Of a stretch of DNA of 64,000 bases, positions 52,592 through 61,344 are shown in pieces. Below the pieces are notes generated by a model. It was not told where the DNA came from, made no database searches, and worked only from the letters and a program-made list of their open reading frames with translations. Each line of letters begins with the position of its first letter. Within the stretch, counting starts at the first letter, position 1. Source of the stretch: Nitrospira sp. (lineage in GTDB: Bacteria > Nitrospirota > Nitrospiria > Nitrospirales > Nitrospiraceae); contig SWDS01000009.1 in NCBI GenBank assembly GCA_005116745.1, positions 63,509 through 127,508 of the forward strand, read 5' to 3'. Position numbers and translations under genes: made by a program.

Positions 52592-52709
52592 GGATGCTGA
52601 AAAAGTCCGCCAGCGGCGTTCTCGCCTCGCTCAGAGGCTCAGCGTACCGAAGCGTACGCTGAGCCTCTTCGCTCGCTGCGGCCTTGCTGGACAGCCTTTT
52701 TGAGCATCC
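52592..52709 (+). repeat. dispersed palindromic repeat, copy 5 (best preserved)
   Basis: 118 bp. Ends GGATGCTGAAAAAG and CTTTTTGAGCATCC are inverted with one mismatch; the centre is a perfect 14-bp stem (GAGGCTCAGCGTAC, loop CGAAGC, complement). The flanks carry CCGCCAGCGGCGTTCTCGCC and CGCTGCGGCCTTGCTGGAC. It lies between two divergent genes in a 375-bp gap (52562-52936); the remainder of that gap includes an isolated end motif CCGCAGCCTGCTA. Confidence 0.8.
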
Positions 52710-52936
52710 TGAAGTAATTCTGGTGTCAGCACCAAACGGAAAATTCTGGCCGTATTTGGCACCGACCAAATTTTTCCGCAGCCTGCTACAAGTAAGAGCG
52801 GTACCCTAACATGCAAATTTTCCGGAAGGCAAGGTGAGGGAGGCACCTGGCGATTGCTGGCGAAACCACCTTTCGGCTGCTATGCTGAAACCGCTCACCG
52901 TTTCCATCTGTGCGCAGGGGCAAGAAAGGGGAGGCG

Positions 52937-53968
52937 ATGTCCGGTCAGGTTTTCCATCAACAGCCTCTTCCCATCTACCTGCTGTCGTATCAATCGTATC
53001 GACCCATTGTTTTGTTTCTCGCGCTCGCGGTGTTCATCACTGCTGCCCCCGCGCTCGCTGACATCAGGGTCGTCAATGCGCAGGGTGAGCACCGAATGGG
53101 AGATCGCGATACCCGTGAGGACGCCATTCGGATCGCCACTGAGGCGGCCAAGCGAAACGCGCTCGAACAAGTCGCGACCTATCTTGAAAGCGTCACAGTC
53201 GTGAGCGATATGGATGTGACGAAAGATGAGATCCGCACCTACACGGCTGGATTGGTGATTGTGCTCAACCAACAGATCTCCACGACATTAGACGGAGATG
53301 TCGTGGTCATACAAGCTGATCTTTTGGCGCAGATGGATACAGATGAGGTGGCACGAGCGATCGTCGCCCTTCGGGAGAACGAAGACGCTCGTGCGCAGCT
53401 GGTTGCGCTGAAACAAGAGAACGAACAGCTGCAAGAAGAACTCAGATCGGTCAATCAGTCCATCGGGAATGCAGCCACGCCGGATCAAGTCCAACAGGCC
53501 GCACAAAGGCGGAAGGACATAATCAATCGTGTGCAGTCAAACGCGATGGTGTCGCAGGCCTGGACGAAGTGGGTCCTTGTTTCGCCGGTCGGCATTCCTC
53601 ACGATCTGCTGAATAGTGCCAGCGGTTTCTCTCCGGCCAATCCACACGTCGCCATTGCGCAGCAGATCATCACCAGCCGGCAACCACTGGGCGTGAGACA
53701 GCCGCCTATACCTAGAGCTATGCAGCCTCGCATGCCGAGCCATGAGCTCGTGCCACCTCCTGGTGGATCACCGGGGGTTCGACCATTCAATGAGATCATT
53801 CATCGGACACCGTCTGGATTGACTCCAGGGGATCGTCAATCAATGGGCTCACCGGGCCAAGGGGTTGGCGGAGCGAGGCGAGTGCCTCAGGCTCTACCGG
53901 GATTGCAGCAACCAGGTCCGCCTCCTCGGGGAGCTTCGTCCTTCGGGACACCAGGCGGAAACCGCTAG
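52937..53968 (+). CDS. exported LPP20-like protein with coiled coil and proline-rich tail
   Basis: 343 residues from ATG 52937, with GGGGAGG 2-3 nt upstream. A hydrophobic export segment (PIVLFLALAVFITAAPALA) precedes RVVNAQGEHRMGDRDTREDAIRIATEAAKRNALEQVATYLES, the LPP20/FlgT-like alpha-beta unit. Residues ~135-170 form a coiled coil (LVALKQENEQLQEELRSVNQSIG), and the last ~100 residues are Pro/Gly-rich and probably disordered. Similar modules occur in envelope and flagellar-assembly proteins. It is followed after 11 bp by a smaller protein that I read as the same superfamily. Confidence 0.68.
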   Translation: MSGQVFHQQPLPIYLLSYQSYRPIVLFLALAVFITAAPALADIRVVNAQGEHRMGDRDTREDAIRIATEAAKRNALEQVATYLESVTVVSDMDVTKDEIRTYTAGLVIVLNQQISTTLDGDVVVIQADLLAQMDTDEVARAIVALRENEDARAQLVALKQENEQLQEELRSVNQSIGNAATPDQVQQAAQRRKDIINRVQSNAMVSQAWTKWVLVSPVGIPHDLLNSASGFSPANPHVAIAQQIITSRQPLGVRQPPIPRAMQPRMPSHELVPPPGGSPGVRPFNEIIHRTPSGLTPGDRQSMGSPGQGVGGARRVPQALPGLQQPGPPPRGASSFGTPGGNR

Positions 53969-53979
53969 AGAGGGAAGAG

Positions 53980-54429
53980 TTGAAGAAGAACGTAGGAATC
54001 GTGGCTGTTGCAGTGGGTCTCTGGCTTGGCTTGGGAGGCGTGTTCATCGCGACCTCAGGAGCCGAAGTGAGCTACTCGTCAGATCAGTACTGGATTGGCA
54101 AGGGCCAGGGCGATCTCACCAAAGGCAAGCTTGTCTGTCAGCGCGTATCGGAGCTCTCAGCGCGTACGGATTTGGCCAAGCAGATCCGGGTGTTGGTGAA
54201 GGAACACATGATCGATCGTGTCCGTGAACGATCAGGGCGCGAGAGCGAGCAGGATATCGAGCTGACTCGTGAGGAAATCGTGCAGGAATATTTGCAAGAT
54301 GTGAAAATCGTCGACCGTCGGATCGATGAAGAGAATAAGGTTTGTACAGCGACCGCCGTGATGCTGAAAAGCAAAAACCAGTCGAAGCCTTCAACGGATC
54401 AAGAGCAAAATCCCACCAACCTGCATTAA
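53980..54429 (+). CDS. small exported LPP20-like protein
   Basis: 149 residues from TTG 53980, with GAGGGAAGAG directly upstream. Signal segment VGIVAVAVGLWLGLGGVFIA; then YSSDQYWIGKGQGDLTKGKLVCQRVSELSARTDLAKQIRVLVKE in consecutive stretches, the LPP20-type 'yw..G.G.....A...A...a...la..i' pattern. Two cysteines (LVCQRV, KVCTATA). Ends with a polar tail. No lipobox, so it is probably periplasmic. Co-transcribed with the preceding gene. Confidence 0.65.
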   Translation: MKKNVGIVAVAVGLWLGLGGVFIATSGAEVSYSSDQYWIGKGQGDLTKGKLVCQRVSELSARTDLAKQIRVLVKEHMIDRVRERSGRESEQDIELTREEIVQEYLQDVKIVDRRIDEENKVCTATAVMLKSKNQSKPSTDQEQNPTNLH

Positions 54430-54492
54430 CTATCTCAGAGCCCTTGTGGGCTGGTTGCAGTCCGTCACCTCCATCGGGTATGTAACGCTCCT

Positions 54493-55761
54493 ATGCCGAT
54501 CGAGAATAACTTTCAGCATGACGAGCTGTCGCGGAAGAGTCCCGGTGAGCGATTGACTGTCGCTGACCTGGCTGATGTCGTTCCTCCGGACTCGCCAGGC
54601 TGGACTGAGGCTATGGCCACCTGTGGGGCACGCCTGTCTCAGGCCGGTGTCGCAGCCATTGTCTTTCTCCATGGCTCGATCCACGGTACCGATGTGTTTG
54701 GTATGCAGCGGTTGGATGAGGTCGGTGGGCTGAAACGAGGCTATTCACGAGGGGTGTCGGGGGTCGATGCCTTGCTGGCTGCCATGCGAGAGGAAAGCAA
54801 CGGGATTCCGTTGCTGCCGGGTGGGCTCAGGGCGCCGCTCCTAGACAATGACGCGACGAAGACGCTTCTTGATGAACAGATCGGTGACGCGGGTAATTTC
54901 ACCGAGGCCTATGTTCAATCATTCAGGAAGGCCATCAACACTAATCTGGCTCAACCCATCTCCTGTATCAGGCTGCTGTGGTCATCAGAACACCACCATC
55001 TAGGCCGGGCACTTGCCGCAGTATCTCTGCTCGACGAACTGCACAAGCTTTGTAGAAGTCAGAACTTGGGAATGGGACACCGCATTTTGGTGCAAGCACA
55101 TGGGCAAGCTGGGTTAGCCCTGGCGCTGGTGTCGAATTTGCTTTGTCCGAGCCCCATCACCGGGCGACCCAAGCTGCTTAGCATTCTGGGCGACTATGCA
55201 GAGCAGACAAACCAGCTAGAGGTCGCCGCGACTGTGAGGCAACTGGAATCTCTGCTCGCGACAGCGTCACTCCTGAACGGAGTTGTGCTCGACATTGTGA
55301 CATTTGGCATGCCGGTTCGGTATGGATGGGACCCTTCCGGTATCGGGAAGCTGTTGCACATTGTGAATCACCGGAACTTGCGGACGGATGGAAAGAGCTG
55401 GTTAGCCAAGATGGAGCTCCCTCAAATTACGATGGAGATGCCAGTGGCCTGGGGTGGAGACTACATTCAGGAATTAGCGGTTGCAGGCAGCGATACCGTG
55501 CCTGCAACGGAATTAGGGAAAGCGGCAAACAAACGAGTCTGGGAGATGGTCGAGCCGTACGATGGATTCGAGCGATGGCTAGAATGTGCCAGACGAGCTG
55601 TGCGGTTCCCGAGCGAAGGACGCTGTCTCCTTGTCGATTACAAGGACAGTACGGGCTCCACGAACCCACGCGACCACTACTATGGCCACGCGGTGTACAC
55701 CCGCCGTCACGCCCTGCTCTTCAATACGGCGCAGATCGTTCGGGCCTTCTGCGAAGGCTAG
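54493..55761 (+). CDS. alpha/beta-hydrolase-like protein lacking the nucleophile serine
   Basis: 422 residues, no signal peptide. An early strand-loop AAIVFLHGSIHGTDVF resembles the oxyanion-side HG motif, and HRILVQAHGQAGLALALVSNLL aligns with a nucleophile elbow (GHSxGG in active enzymes) except that Ser is Gly. A candidate late His lies in YYGHAVYTRRHALLF. The fold assignment is by pattern only. If right, this is a non-catalytic relative. The TAG stop shares a CTAG palindrome with the convergent lon stop. Confidence 0.5.
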   Translation: MPIENNFQHDELSRKSPGERLTVADLADVVPPDSPGWTEAMATCGARLSQAGVAAIVFLHGSIHGTDVFGMQRLDEVGGLKRGYSRGVSGVDALLAAMREESNGIPLLPGGLRAPLLDNDATKTLLDEQIGDAGNFTEAYVQSFRKAINTNLAQPISCIRLLWSSEHHHLGRALAAVSLLDELHKLCRSQNLGMGHRILVQAHGQAGLALALVSNLLCPSPITGRPKLLSILGDYAEQTNQLEVAATVRQLESLLATASLLNGVVLDIVTFGMPVRYGWDPSGIGKLLHIVNHRNLRTDGKSWLAKMELPQITMEMPVAWGGDYIQELAVAGSDTVPATELGKAANKRVWEMVEPYDGFERWLECARRAVRFPSEGRCLLVDYKDSTGSTNPRDHYYGHAVYTRRHALLFNTAQIVRAFCEG

Positions 55762-58160
55762 GCGTCCCCTGCGGGGCTGGAAGCCACCACAGGCTCGCTG
55801 CCGTTACCGGCAGAGATATCGTGTGGGTCCAGATTAAAAGCGGCCGGTAGCACCTCTTCAATCCGTTCCGCCAAGATGAAGGTCAGTTCGTCGCGCACTT
55901 CCTGCGGAATCTCTTTGAGGTCTTTCTCATTGGCCTTCGGCAGAATGATGCGCTTGATCCCCGCACGGTGTGCCGCCAGCACTTTGTCTTTGATGCCGCC
56001 CACCGGCAAGACAAGCCCACTCAAGCTGATTTCCCCTGTCATGGCTGTGTCGATTCGTACGGCTTTCCCCTCGTAGGCGGAAGCCAGGGCAGTCGCCATC
56101 GTGATGCCTGCCGATGGACCGTCCTTTGGAATGGCGCCGGAAGGCACATGGATGTGGAGCCCGTTTCGTTTGAAACGGGAGATGTCCAACCCCATGCTCT
56201 CCGCATGTGACCATAGATAGCTTCTGGCGGCACGCGCAGACTCCTGCATGACGTCGCCTAACTGGCCAGTCAGGATCAACTCGTGGCTGCCAGGGAGTAA
56301 GGTGGTTTCAATGTAGAGCACATCGCCACCGGCCGGGGTCCAGGCGAGGCCAGTGGCGACACCTGGAGGCAGACTCTTCCGAGCCTCTTCCGGCATAAAC
56401 CGTTCGGAGCCCAGCCACTCACCGAGGATATCCGGCTGAATATCGACGGGCCGCCGCTCCTGCCCTTCCGGAAGATCAGCGAATGCGAGGGCCACTTTTC
56501 TCGTCAACCGTCCCAGCATCTGTTCGAGTTGGCGCACGCCGGCTTCCCGCGTGTACCGAGCAATGACAAGATTCAGCACCTCATCCGTCAACAGGGCTTT
56601 GGTGTTCTCAATCCCTGCTTCCTTGAGTCGTCGTGGCCAGAGATAGCGCCGAGCGATTTCAGCTTTCTCTCGCTCGCTATAGCCTTGCAGTCGAATCACT
56701 TCCATCCGATCCAACAGGGGCTGGCTGATGGTATCGAGGGTATTGGCCGTGGTGACAAAGAAGACCTTGGACAAATCGAACGGGAGGTCCAAATAATGAT
56801 CACGGAAGGTGTGATTCTGTGCTGGATCCAGAATTTCTAACAGGGCCGAAGCCGGATCGCCTCGAAAATCACGCCCCATCTTGTCCACTTCATCGAGCAT
56901 CAAGACCGGATTGTTGACTCCCGCCCGGCGGATGGCCTGGATGATGCGGCCTGGGAGCGAGCCGACGTAGGTGCGGCGATGGCCGCGCAGTTCAGCTTCG
57001 TCATGGACGCCGCCTAAGCTGAATCGCTCGAAGGTCCGGCCCATCGCCCGTGCGATCGACTGGCCCAAGCTTGTTTTGCCAACGCCGGGAGGGCCAACGA
57101 GGCAGAGAATCGGGGCTTTGGCAGTTGGATTGAGCTTCAAGACCGCCAAGTGTTCGACGATCCGTTCTTTCACTTCCTTGATCCCATAATGATCTTCTTC
57201 CAATACCTGACGAACCGTTGACAGATCGAGATGTTCTTCGGAGGCCTTCTTCCAGGGAAGTTCGAGGACCAACTCAAGGTAGGTCCGAAGCACCTGATGG
57301 TCGGGTGACGTCGGCGGGACCTTGCCCAATTTGGTGGCCTCGCGCTCGACTTCCTTGCGAATATCCTCGGGTAAGTCAGCTTCGGCAATTTGCTTCTTCA
57401 ACCGGGCGATCTCGTTCTCTTCGTTCTCGCCTTCGCCCAGCTCTTGCTGGATGGCTTTCAGTTGTTCGCGCAAGATGTACTCGCGTTGACTCTTGCCGAT
57501 TTTTGTCTGTGCATCCTGGGTGATCTTTTCTCGCAACTGGAGTATTTGAATCTCCTTAGACAGCGCGCTGTAGAGGCTGCGCAGAAGGTCCAACGTCGAA
57601 GAACTTTCGAGCAAGCGCTGTTCTTCCACCGAACTGAGATTGACGAGTGAGGCAATGCGATAGGCTAGTGCGACAGAATCGTCTTCATTGCTTAGTATCG
57701 CACCGACTTCTTGAATGCCTGGAGCTTGAATCAACCGAGGCAGGTCGGACACCAGTTCTTGAATGGCCCGGTGAAGGGCTTTGACTTCCGCCCCATCGTC
57801 CGTAGGACGTCCAAGAGAACGGACGCGCACTGTGGAGTAGGGGGTGGACTGTTCTTCCTTGATGAGGACGACACGATCCAATCCCTGCACCAGCGCGTGG
57901 ATCGCTCCCTCGGATGACTGGCCGATTTGCTTGACGATCGCTTTCGTGCCGATAGAATACAGATCGGCCAAGACGGGCGCTTCAGTCTGAGGATCTCGTT
58001 GCGCGACCACGACGATCATTTTCTCTTCGGTCTTCATGGCGGCGTTGACCGCCGCGACAGACCGCTCCCGCCCGACCGTCAGCGGTAGCATCACGCCTGG
58101 GAATAACACTGTTCGTTTAACGGGAAGTATCGGCAATGTCGATAAGACAATATTTTCCAT
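55758..58160 (-). CDS. lon: ATP-dependent protease Lon
   Basis: About 800 residues from ATG 58160 (MENIVLSTLPILPVKRTVLFPG), with AAGGATGG 6 nt upstream; ATG 58169 is an alternative. N-terminal LON substrate-binding domain, coiled middle region (KIGKSQREYILREQLKAIQQELGE split), AAA+ module with Walker A GPPGVGKTSLGQSIARAMG and VLMLDEVDKMG, and the protease domain with the catalytic Ser in PKDGPSAGIT and the Lys in LPVGGIKDKVLAAHR. It degrades misfolded and regulatory proteins in the cytosol, including antitoxins, of which two pairs are encoded here. Confidence 0.96.
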   Translation of the reverse strand: MENIVLSTLPILPVKRTVLFPGVMLPLTVGRERSVAAVNAAMKTEEKMIVVVAQRDPQTEAPVLADLYSIGTKAIVKQIGQSSEGAIHALVQGLDRVVLIKEEQSTPYSTVRVRSLGRPTDDGAEVKALHRAIQELVSDLPRLIQAPGIQEVGAILSNEDDSVALAYRIASLVNLSSVEEQRLLESSSTLDLLRSLYSALSKEIQILQLREKITQDAQTKIGKSQREYILREQLKAIQQELGEGENEENEIARLKKQIAEADLPEDIRKEVEREATKLGKVPPTSPDHQVLRTYLELVLELPWKKASEEHLDLSTVRQVLEEDHYGIKEVKERIVEHLAVLKLNPTAKAPILCLVGPPGVGKTSLGQSIARAMGRTFERFSLGGVHDEAELRGHRRTYVGSLPGRIIQAIRRAGVNNPVLMLDEVDKMGRDFRGDPASALLEILDPAQNHTFRDHYLDLPFDLSKVFFVTTANTLDTISQPLLDRMEVIRLQGYSEREKAEIARRYLWPRRLKEAGIENTKALLTDEVLNLVIARYTREAGVRQLEQMLGRLTRKVALAFADLPEGQERRPVDIQPDILGEWLGSERFMPEEARKSLPPGVATGLAWTPAGGDVLYIETTLLPGSHELILTGQLGDVMQESARAARSYLWSHAESMGLDISRFKRNGLHIHVPSGAIPKDGPSAGITMATALASAYEGKAVRIDTAMTGEISLSGLVLPVGGIKDKVLAAHRAGIKRIILPKANEKDLKEIPQEVRDELTFILAERIEEVLPAAFNLDPHDISAGNGSEPVVASSPAGDA

Positions 58161-58190
58161 GACGGCCATCCTTAGCTCAGGGTTCAAGAC

Positions 58191-58199
58191 AGTATAACA
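58191..58199 (-). promoter_or_regulatory. extended -10 promoter for lon
   Basis: On the minus strand TGTTATACT, identical to the -10 region of the ugd promoter, ~30 bp before ATG 58160. Confidence 0.45.
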
Positions 58200-58287
58200 G
58201 CCTGATAGGTTCCCGCGCCCGGAAGTCAAGGGGAAAGGATTGAGAGTGAGTGGCAACTCATGAACGTGAAGGAGGATGGCACATGAA

Positions 58288-59463
58288 TCAAGCCTGGTTT
58301 AGCTTCGTAAGGCGTCGCCTCGCTCCGCCTTGAACGATCACAAACTCATACAGCCGACACTCCAATGCCCCGTTGAAGATGGGAATGCGTTTGGATGGTG
58401 TCAGCCCAATCAGCTTCGACAGTTGGGCATCGCCAGTCAACACATAGGCACGCCATCCGGCGAAGCGTTGCTTCAGCCAATCGCCCAGCTTGGGGTAAAA
58501 TGATTCCAGTTCGTCTGCCCGGCTGAGGCGGACTCCATAAGGTGGATTGATGATCATCACGCCTGTGTCTGTCGGCGCTTCCAGATCTAGAATATCGCTT
58601 TGCTTCAACCGGACGTCACCCGTTACCCCAGCGCCTTGAAACATCCGCTGCGCAACCTTCACCATCGCCGGATCCCGGTCGGACGCATAAATGGTGGACG
58701 GCACCTGAGCCACGTGTTTGGCTTGCGCCGATTCTCGAAGGTGGTTCCACAATGGTGCGTCGTGAAGGAGTAATCGTTCAAAACCAAAGTTGCGTGAGAT
58801 GCCCGGCGCGATCTGGCGAGCCATGAGGGCAGCTTCGAGAGGGATTGTTCCGCTCCCACACATGGGATCGAGCAGCACATCGTTCGCAGTCCAGCCGGCG
58901 AGCTGGAGAATTCCCGCCGCCAGGTTTTCTCTGAGGGGTGCTTCGATCGAGCCCACCCGATAGCCACGTTTGAACAGCGGCTCTCCGGAGGTATCCACAT
59001 AAAACGTGACGGTGTTCTGGTCCAGAAAGGCGTCGAGCTTGATGTCCGGCCGTTCCGTATCGACGTTGGGGCGCCCCTGTTTGGCCTTGGCAAACTTATC
59101 GCAGACGGCATCTTTGATACGGAGAGTCAGGAAGTCCAGGCTGGGGAGAGGACATCGATGGGCGCTCACCTTCACCTTGATCGTCTGAGCTGGCGTGAAC
59201 CAGTCAGGCCAGGCGAGCGTATAGGCGGCGTGGTAGACATCGCGTTCTGTTTTGTAGGGACTCTGGCCCACTTCCCACAGGACACGGCTGGCGATGTGCG
59301 TGTTGAGGTTGACCCTATACATGGTCGACCAGGACGCGTTGAAACCAACGCCCCCTTCTGTCTTGGTCGTTGTGGGCACGCTAAGGCGATGGAGCTCTCC
59401 CTCGAGCACGCCTTCAAGCCCGCGAGGACAAGGTGCAAAGAAGCGATGGTTTGTGCTATCCAT
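58288..59463 (-). CDS. THUMP-domain RNA methyltransferase (RlmL-like)
   Basis: 391 residues. N-terminal ferredoxin-like/THUMP region (RFFAPCPRGLEGVLEGEL, then NLNTHIASRVLWEVG and DVYHAAYTLAWPDWF), followed by a Rossmann methyltransferase: FKRGYRVGSIEAPLRENLAAGIL, motif I LLDPMCGSGTIPLEAAL, and the catalytic motif IV IINPPYGVRL. This is the arrangement of the enzymes making m2G in 23S rRNA (position 2445 in E. coli numbering) or related RNA sites. It lacks the second (RlmK-type) domain found in enterobacterial RlmKL. Confidence 0.9.
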   Translation of the reverse strand: MDSTNHRFFAPCPRGLEGVLEGELHRLSVPTTTKTEGGVGFNASWSTMYRVNLNTHIASRVLWEVGQSPYKTERDVYHAAYTLAWPDWFTPAQTIKVKVSAHRCPLPSLDFLTLRIKDAVCDKFAKAKQGRPNVDTERPDIKLDAFLDQNTVTFYVDTSGEPLFKRGYRVGSIEAPLRENLAAGILQLAGWTANDVLLDPMCGSGTIPLEAALMARQIAPGISRNFGFERLLLHDAPLWNHLRESAQAKHVAQVPSTIYASDRDPAMVKVAQRMFQGAGVTGDVRLKQSDILDLEAPTDTGVMIINPPYGVRLSRADELESFYPKLGDWLKQRFAGWRAYVLTGDAQLSKLIGLTPSKRIPIFNGALECRLYEFVIVQGGARRRLTKLNQA

Positions 59464-59500
59464 TTTGCTTGCCGGGGATTGCTGATTCAGAGGCCACCTG

Positions 59501-60040
59501 ATGAATTATTGCAGCGCCTGCGGAAAGCCGGTCATTCAAAAAGTTCCGCCAGGCGATAACCTGCCTCGGTTCGTGTGCGACACCTGCCAGGCTATTTATT
59601 ACCATAATCCGAAGATCGTCGCGGGCTGTATTCCTGAATGGGAAGATCAGATCCTCCTCTGCCGTCGGGCCATTGAACCTCGACTTGGACTCTGGACCTA
59701 TCCGGCCGGTTTTATGGAGCTCGGTGAGGGCACCGAACAGGCGGCGATGCGGGAGACGCTTGAGGAGGCGCAGGCGAAAGTGACCATTACGCGGCTCCAT
59801 TCGGTATTGAGCCTGCCTCGTATTGGACAGGTCTACATGACCTTCATCGGTCGTCTTCAGACCAAGCAGTTCAGCGCAGGGTTTGAAAGTCTGGATGTGC
59901 AGCTCTTTCCCCGCCATGCAATCCCGTGGGAGGAAATCGCCTTCCCAGTGGTGGAAGCGGCCTTGCGTCATTATGTTGAGGACGTGGCACGGGGAACGTT
60001 TCAGCTGCATGTCGCAGACGTCCTGGGGACTATCAACTGA
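59501..60040 (+). CDS. Nudix hydrolase with N-terminal zinc ribbon
   Basis: 179 residues. An N-terminal ribbon CSACGKP...CDTCQ (two CXXC pairs) resembles the NudC-type zinc finger. The Nudix box is intact: GFMELGEGTEQAAMRETLEEAQAKV fits GX5EX7REUXEE in order, with Ala for the last Gly. Candidate substrates include NADH and ADP-ribose. The start is ATG 59501, where CGCCACCT... has no strong ribosome-binding site. Divergent from the RlmL-like gene. Confidence 0.88.
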   Translation: MNYCSACGKPVIQKVPPGDNLPRFVCDTCQAIYYHNPKIVAGCIPEWEDQILLCRRAIEPRLGLWTYPAGFMELGEGTEQAAMRETLEEAQAKVTITRLHSVLSLPRIGQVYMTFIGRLQTKQFSAGFESLDVQLFPRHAIPWEEIAFPVVEAALRHYVEDVARGTFQLHVADVLGTIN

Positions 60041-60050
60041 CCGAGGTTTT

Positions 60051-60314
60051 TCAGGAGCGAAGCGCACTCTGGGGCACGATCGCGTGGATATCGACGAGCT
60101 GTTCCGTGCGGTCGATCGCATAGAAAATCCGCCATTCCCCTACGGCATACTTGCAGAGTCCAGGAAGGTCATCCGCGATCGATTCATGGCGCAGGTTGTC
60201 GACATTGGAAGCTAGCCACTTGGATTTGTCGAAGAGTCGTTGAGCCATGGCCTTGTCAATTGCAGCGAGGTCTTGTGCGGTGCTGGGGCAAAAGGTGAGG
60301 CGGTACCAGGGCAT
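60051..60314 (-). CDS. RelE/ParE-type toxin
   Basis: 87 residues, the typical size. MPWYRLTFCPSTAQDLAAIDKAMAQ (first strand and helix), then LRHESIADDLPGLCKYAVGEWRIFYAIDRTEQLVDIHAIVPQS, matching the RelE-superfamily ending 'gl.kyrvGdyRi.y.id...' in order. Starts 6 bp after the antitoxin stop, so antitoxin-first order. Target (ribosome-bound mRNA or gyrase) cannot be told from sequence. Confidence 0.85.
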   Translation of the reverse strand: MPWYRLTFCPSTAQDLAAIDKAMAQRLFDKSKWLASNVDNLRHESIADDLPGLCKYAVGEWRIFYAIDRTEQLVDIHAIVPQSALRS

Positions 60315-60320
60315 GGGGTT

Positions 60321-60524
60321 TTACCAGCGAAGGCCGATCCGTTCGGCGATGTCTTCTCCGGAGAGCCGGTCACTGCTCACTAATGACTGCTTGAGTCGGG
60401 CTCTGAGTGAATCGCCGAGTTGGAGGCCAAGGTCGGGATCTCCGATCAACTCGCGAATCCGATCGTCCACGAGGCCCTGGACCAATTCTTTCAATTGTTC
60501 CATCGACAACGACGAGAGCTCCAT
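60321..60524 (-). CDS. antitoxin partner of the RelE/ParE-type toxin
   Basis: 67 residues from ATG 60524 (MELSSLSMEQLKELVQGLVDDRIRELIGDP split); 12 codons of open frame upstream lack a site. It is helical and acidic, with no evident DNA-binding motif. Assigned as antitoxin from position and size; the family is not recognised. Confidence 0.7.
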   Translation of the reverse strand: MELSSLSMEQLKELVQGLVDDRIRELIGDPDLGLQLGDSLRARLKQSLVSSDRLSGEDIAERIGLRW

Positions 60525-60758
60525 GGAACGAGAATACGGGCCAGGATGGACGGAATGCAACCGACGGCAGTCGTGGATTTGATCGAAGCCCGTGTGCGCT
60601 GAGCGTGGATGACGCGAAGCGCGGTGAATTCTATTTCCGCTGGTCAGTGGGTCGGATATGTCGGCGTTCTAGCTTGAGGGGGCGTCCGTCTATAGAAAAC
60701 GATGATCGAGCTCGTCAAACGTGGGGAATGGTCTGTGCTGACCGCTGAGCGATCTGCT

Positions 60759-61118
60759 TCACGTCTTTGGCAGCTCGCCTTTTGGAACGATAAGGGCCTG
60801 TCCTACCGTTACGGAGAGCTGTTCGAGCACCCGCTTAAGCCGTTCTTGTTCAGCAGGTGTTACGGCTAAGAATTCGACACCGATGCCCTGTGATCCGGAC
60901 CAGCGGACGGTCCCCTTACTAATGTGGATGGGGGTGGGTTCGCCCGGCAGTTCAATGAGCAATTCCACCTGCATGCCGGTAAAGGACTGGACGACGCTTT
61001 CTAACCGGCAGCCCTTTAGCGAGAGATCCTTCACGGACGCGTTGTATCGAAGTTTATCTCTCTGCACTAACGTGCTGGGGATTGCTACCGGAAACCGTGG
61101 GAATTTACGGGTGACCAT
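60759..61118 (-). CDS. PilZ domain protein
   Basis: 119 residues with AAGGACG upstream of ATG 61118. Cyclic-di-GMP binding marks: RKFPRFPV (RxxxR type) at residues 4-11 and DLSLKGCRLE (D/NxSxxG) at ~32-41, then GTVRWSGSQGIGVEFL. As a single-domain PilZ protein it probably acts as a c-di-GMP adaptor on a partner, perhaps in polysaccharide production or motility. Confidence 0.88.
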   Translation of the reverse strand: MVTRKFPRFPVAIPSTLVQRDKLRYNASVKDLSLKGCRLESVVQSFTGMQVELLIELPGEPTPIHISKGTVRWSGSQGIGVEFLAVTPAEQERLKRVLEQLSVTVGQALIVPKGELPKT

Positions 61119-61202
61119 CGTGCGTCCTTATGTTGCGTGGCAGATTCCTTGGCCTATCTGCGAAGCATGAGACGTTGCTCTTTGCCTGTCGAGTCGATCG
61201 GT

Positions 61203-61208
61203 ATTATA
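61203..61208 (-). promoter_or_regulatory. candidate -10 element for the PilZ gene
   Basis: A consensus TATAAT on the minus strand ~85 bp before ATG 61118; no -35 hexamer at normal spacing. Confidence 0.35.
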
Positions 61209-61344
61209 GCCAATTGTAACTAATGGGGTACTAGGTAGCAGGCTATGTGTCCGCGGGCAACTTGTCAATGAATAGACTGATTTGGGCAGCAGTGAGTGCG
61301 TTCACTGCGGAAGGGGTGTTGCAGTTTTCCCTGCTCGGGGACCG

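Noticed and set aside
58283-58333. Plus-strand 16-codon frame MNQAWFSFVRRRLAPP with AAGGAGG upstream
   Set aside because: It runs antisense into the 3' end of the RlmL-like gene, with no promoter or conservation evidence; probably chance.
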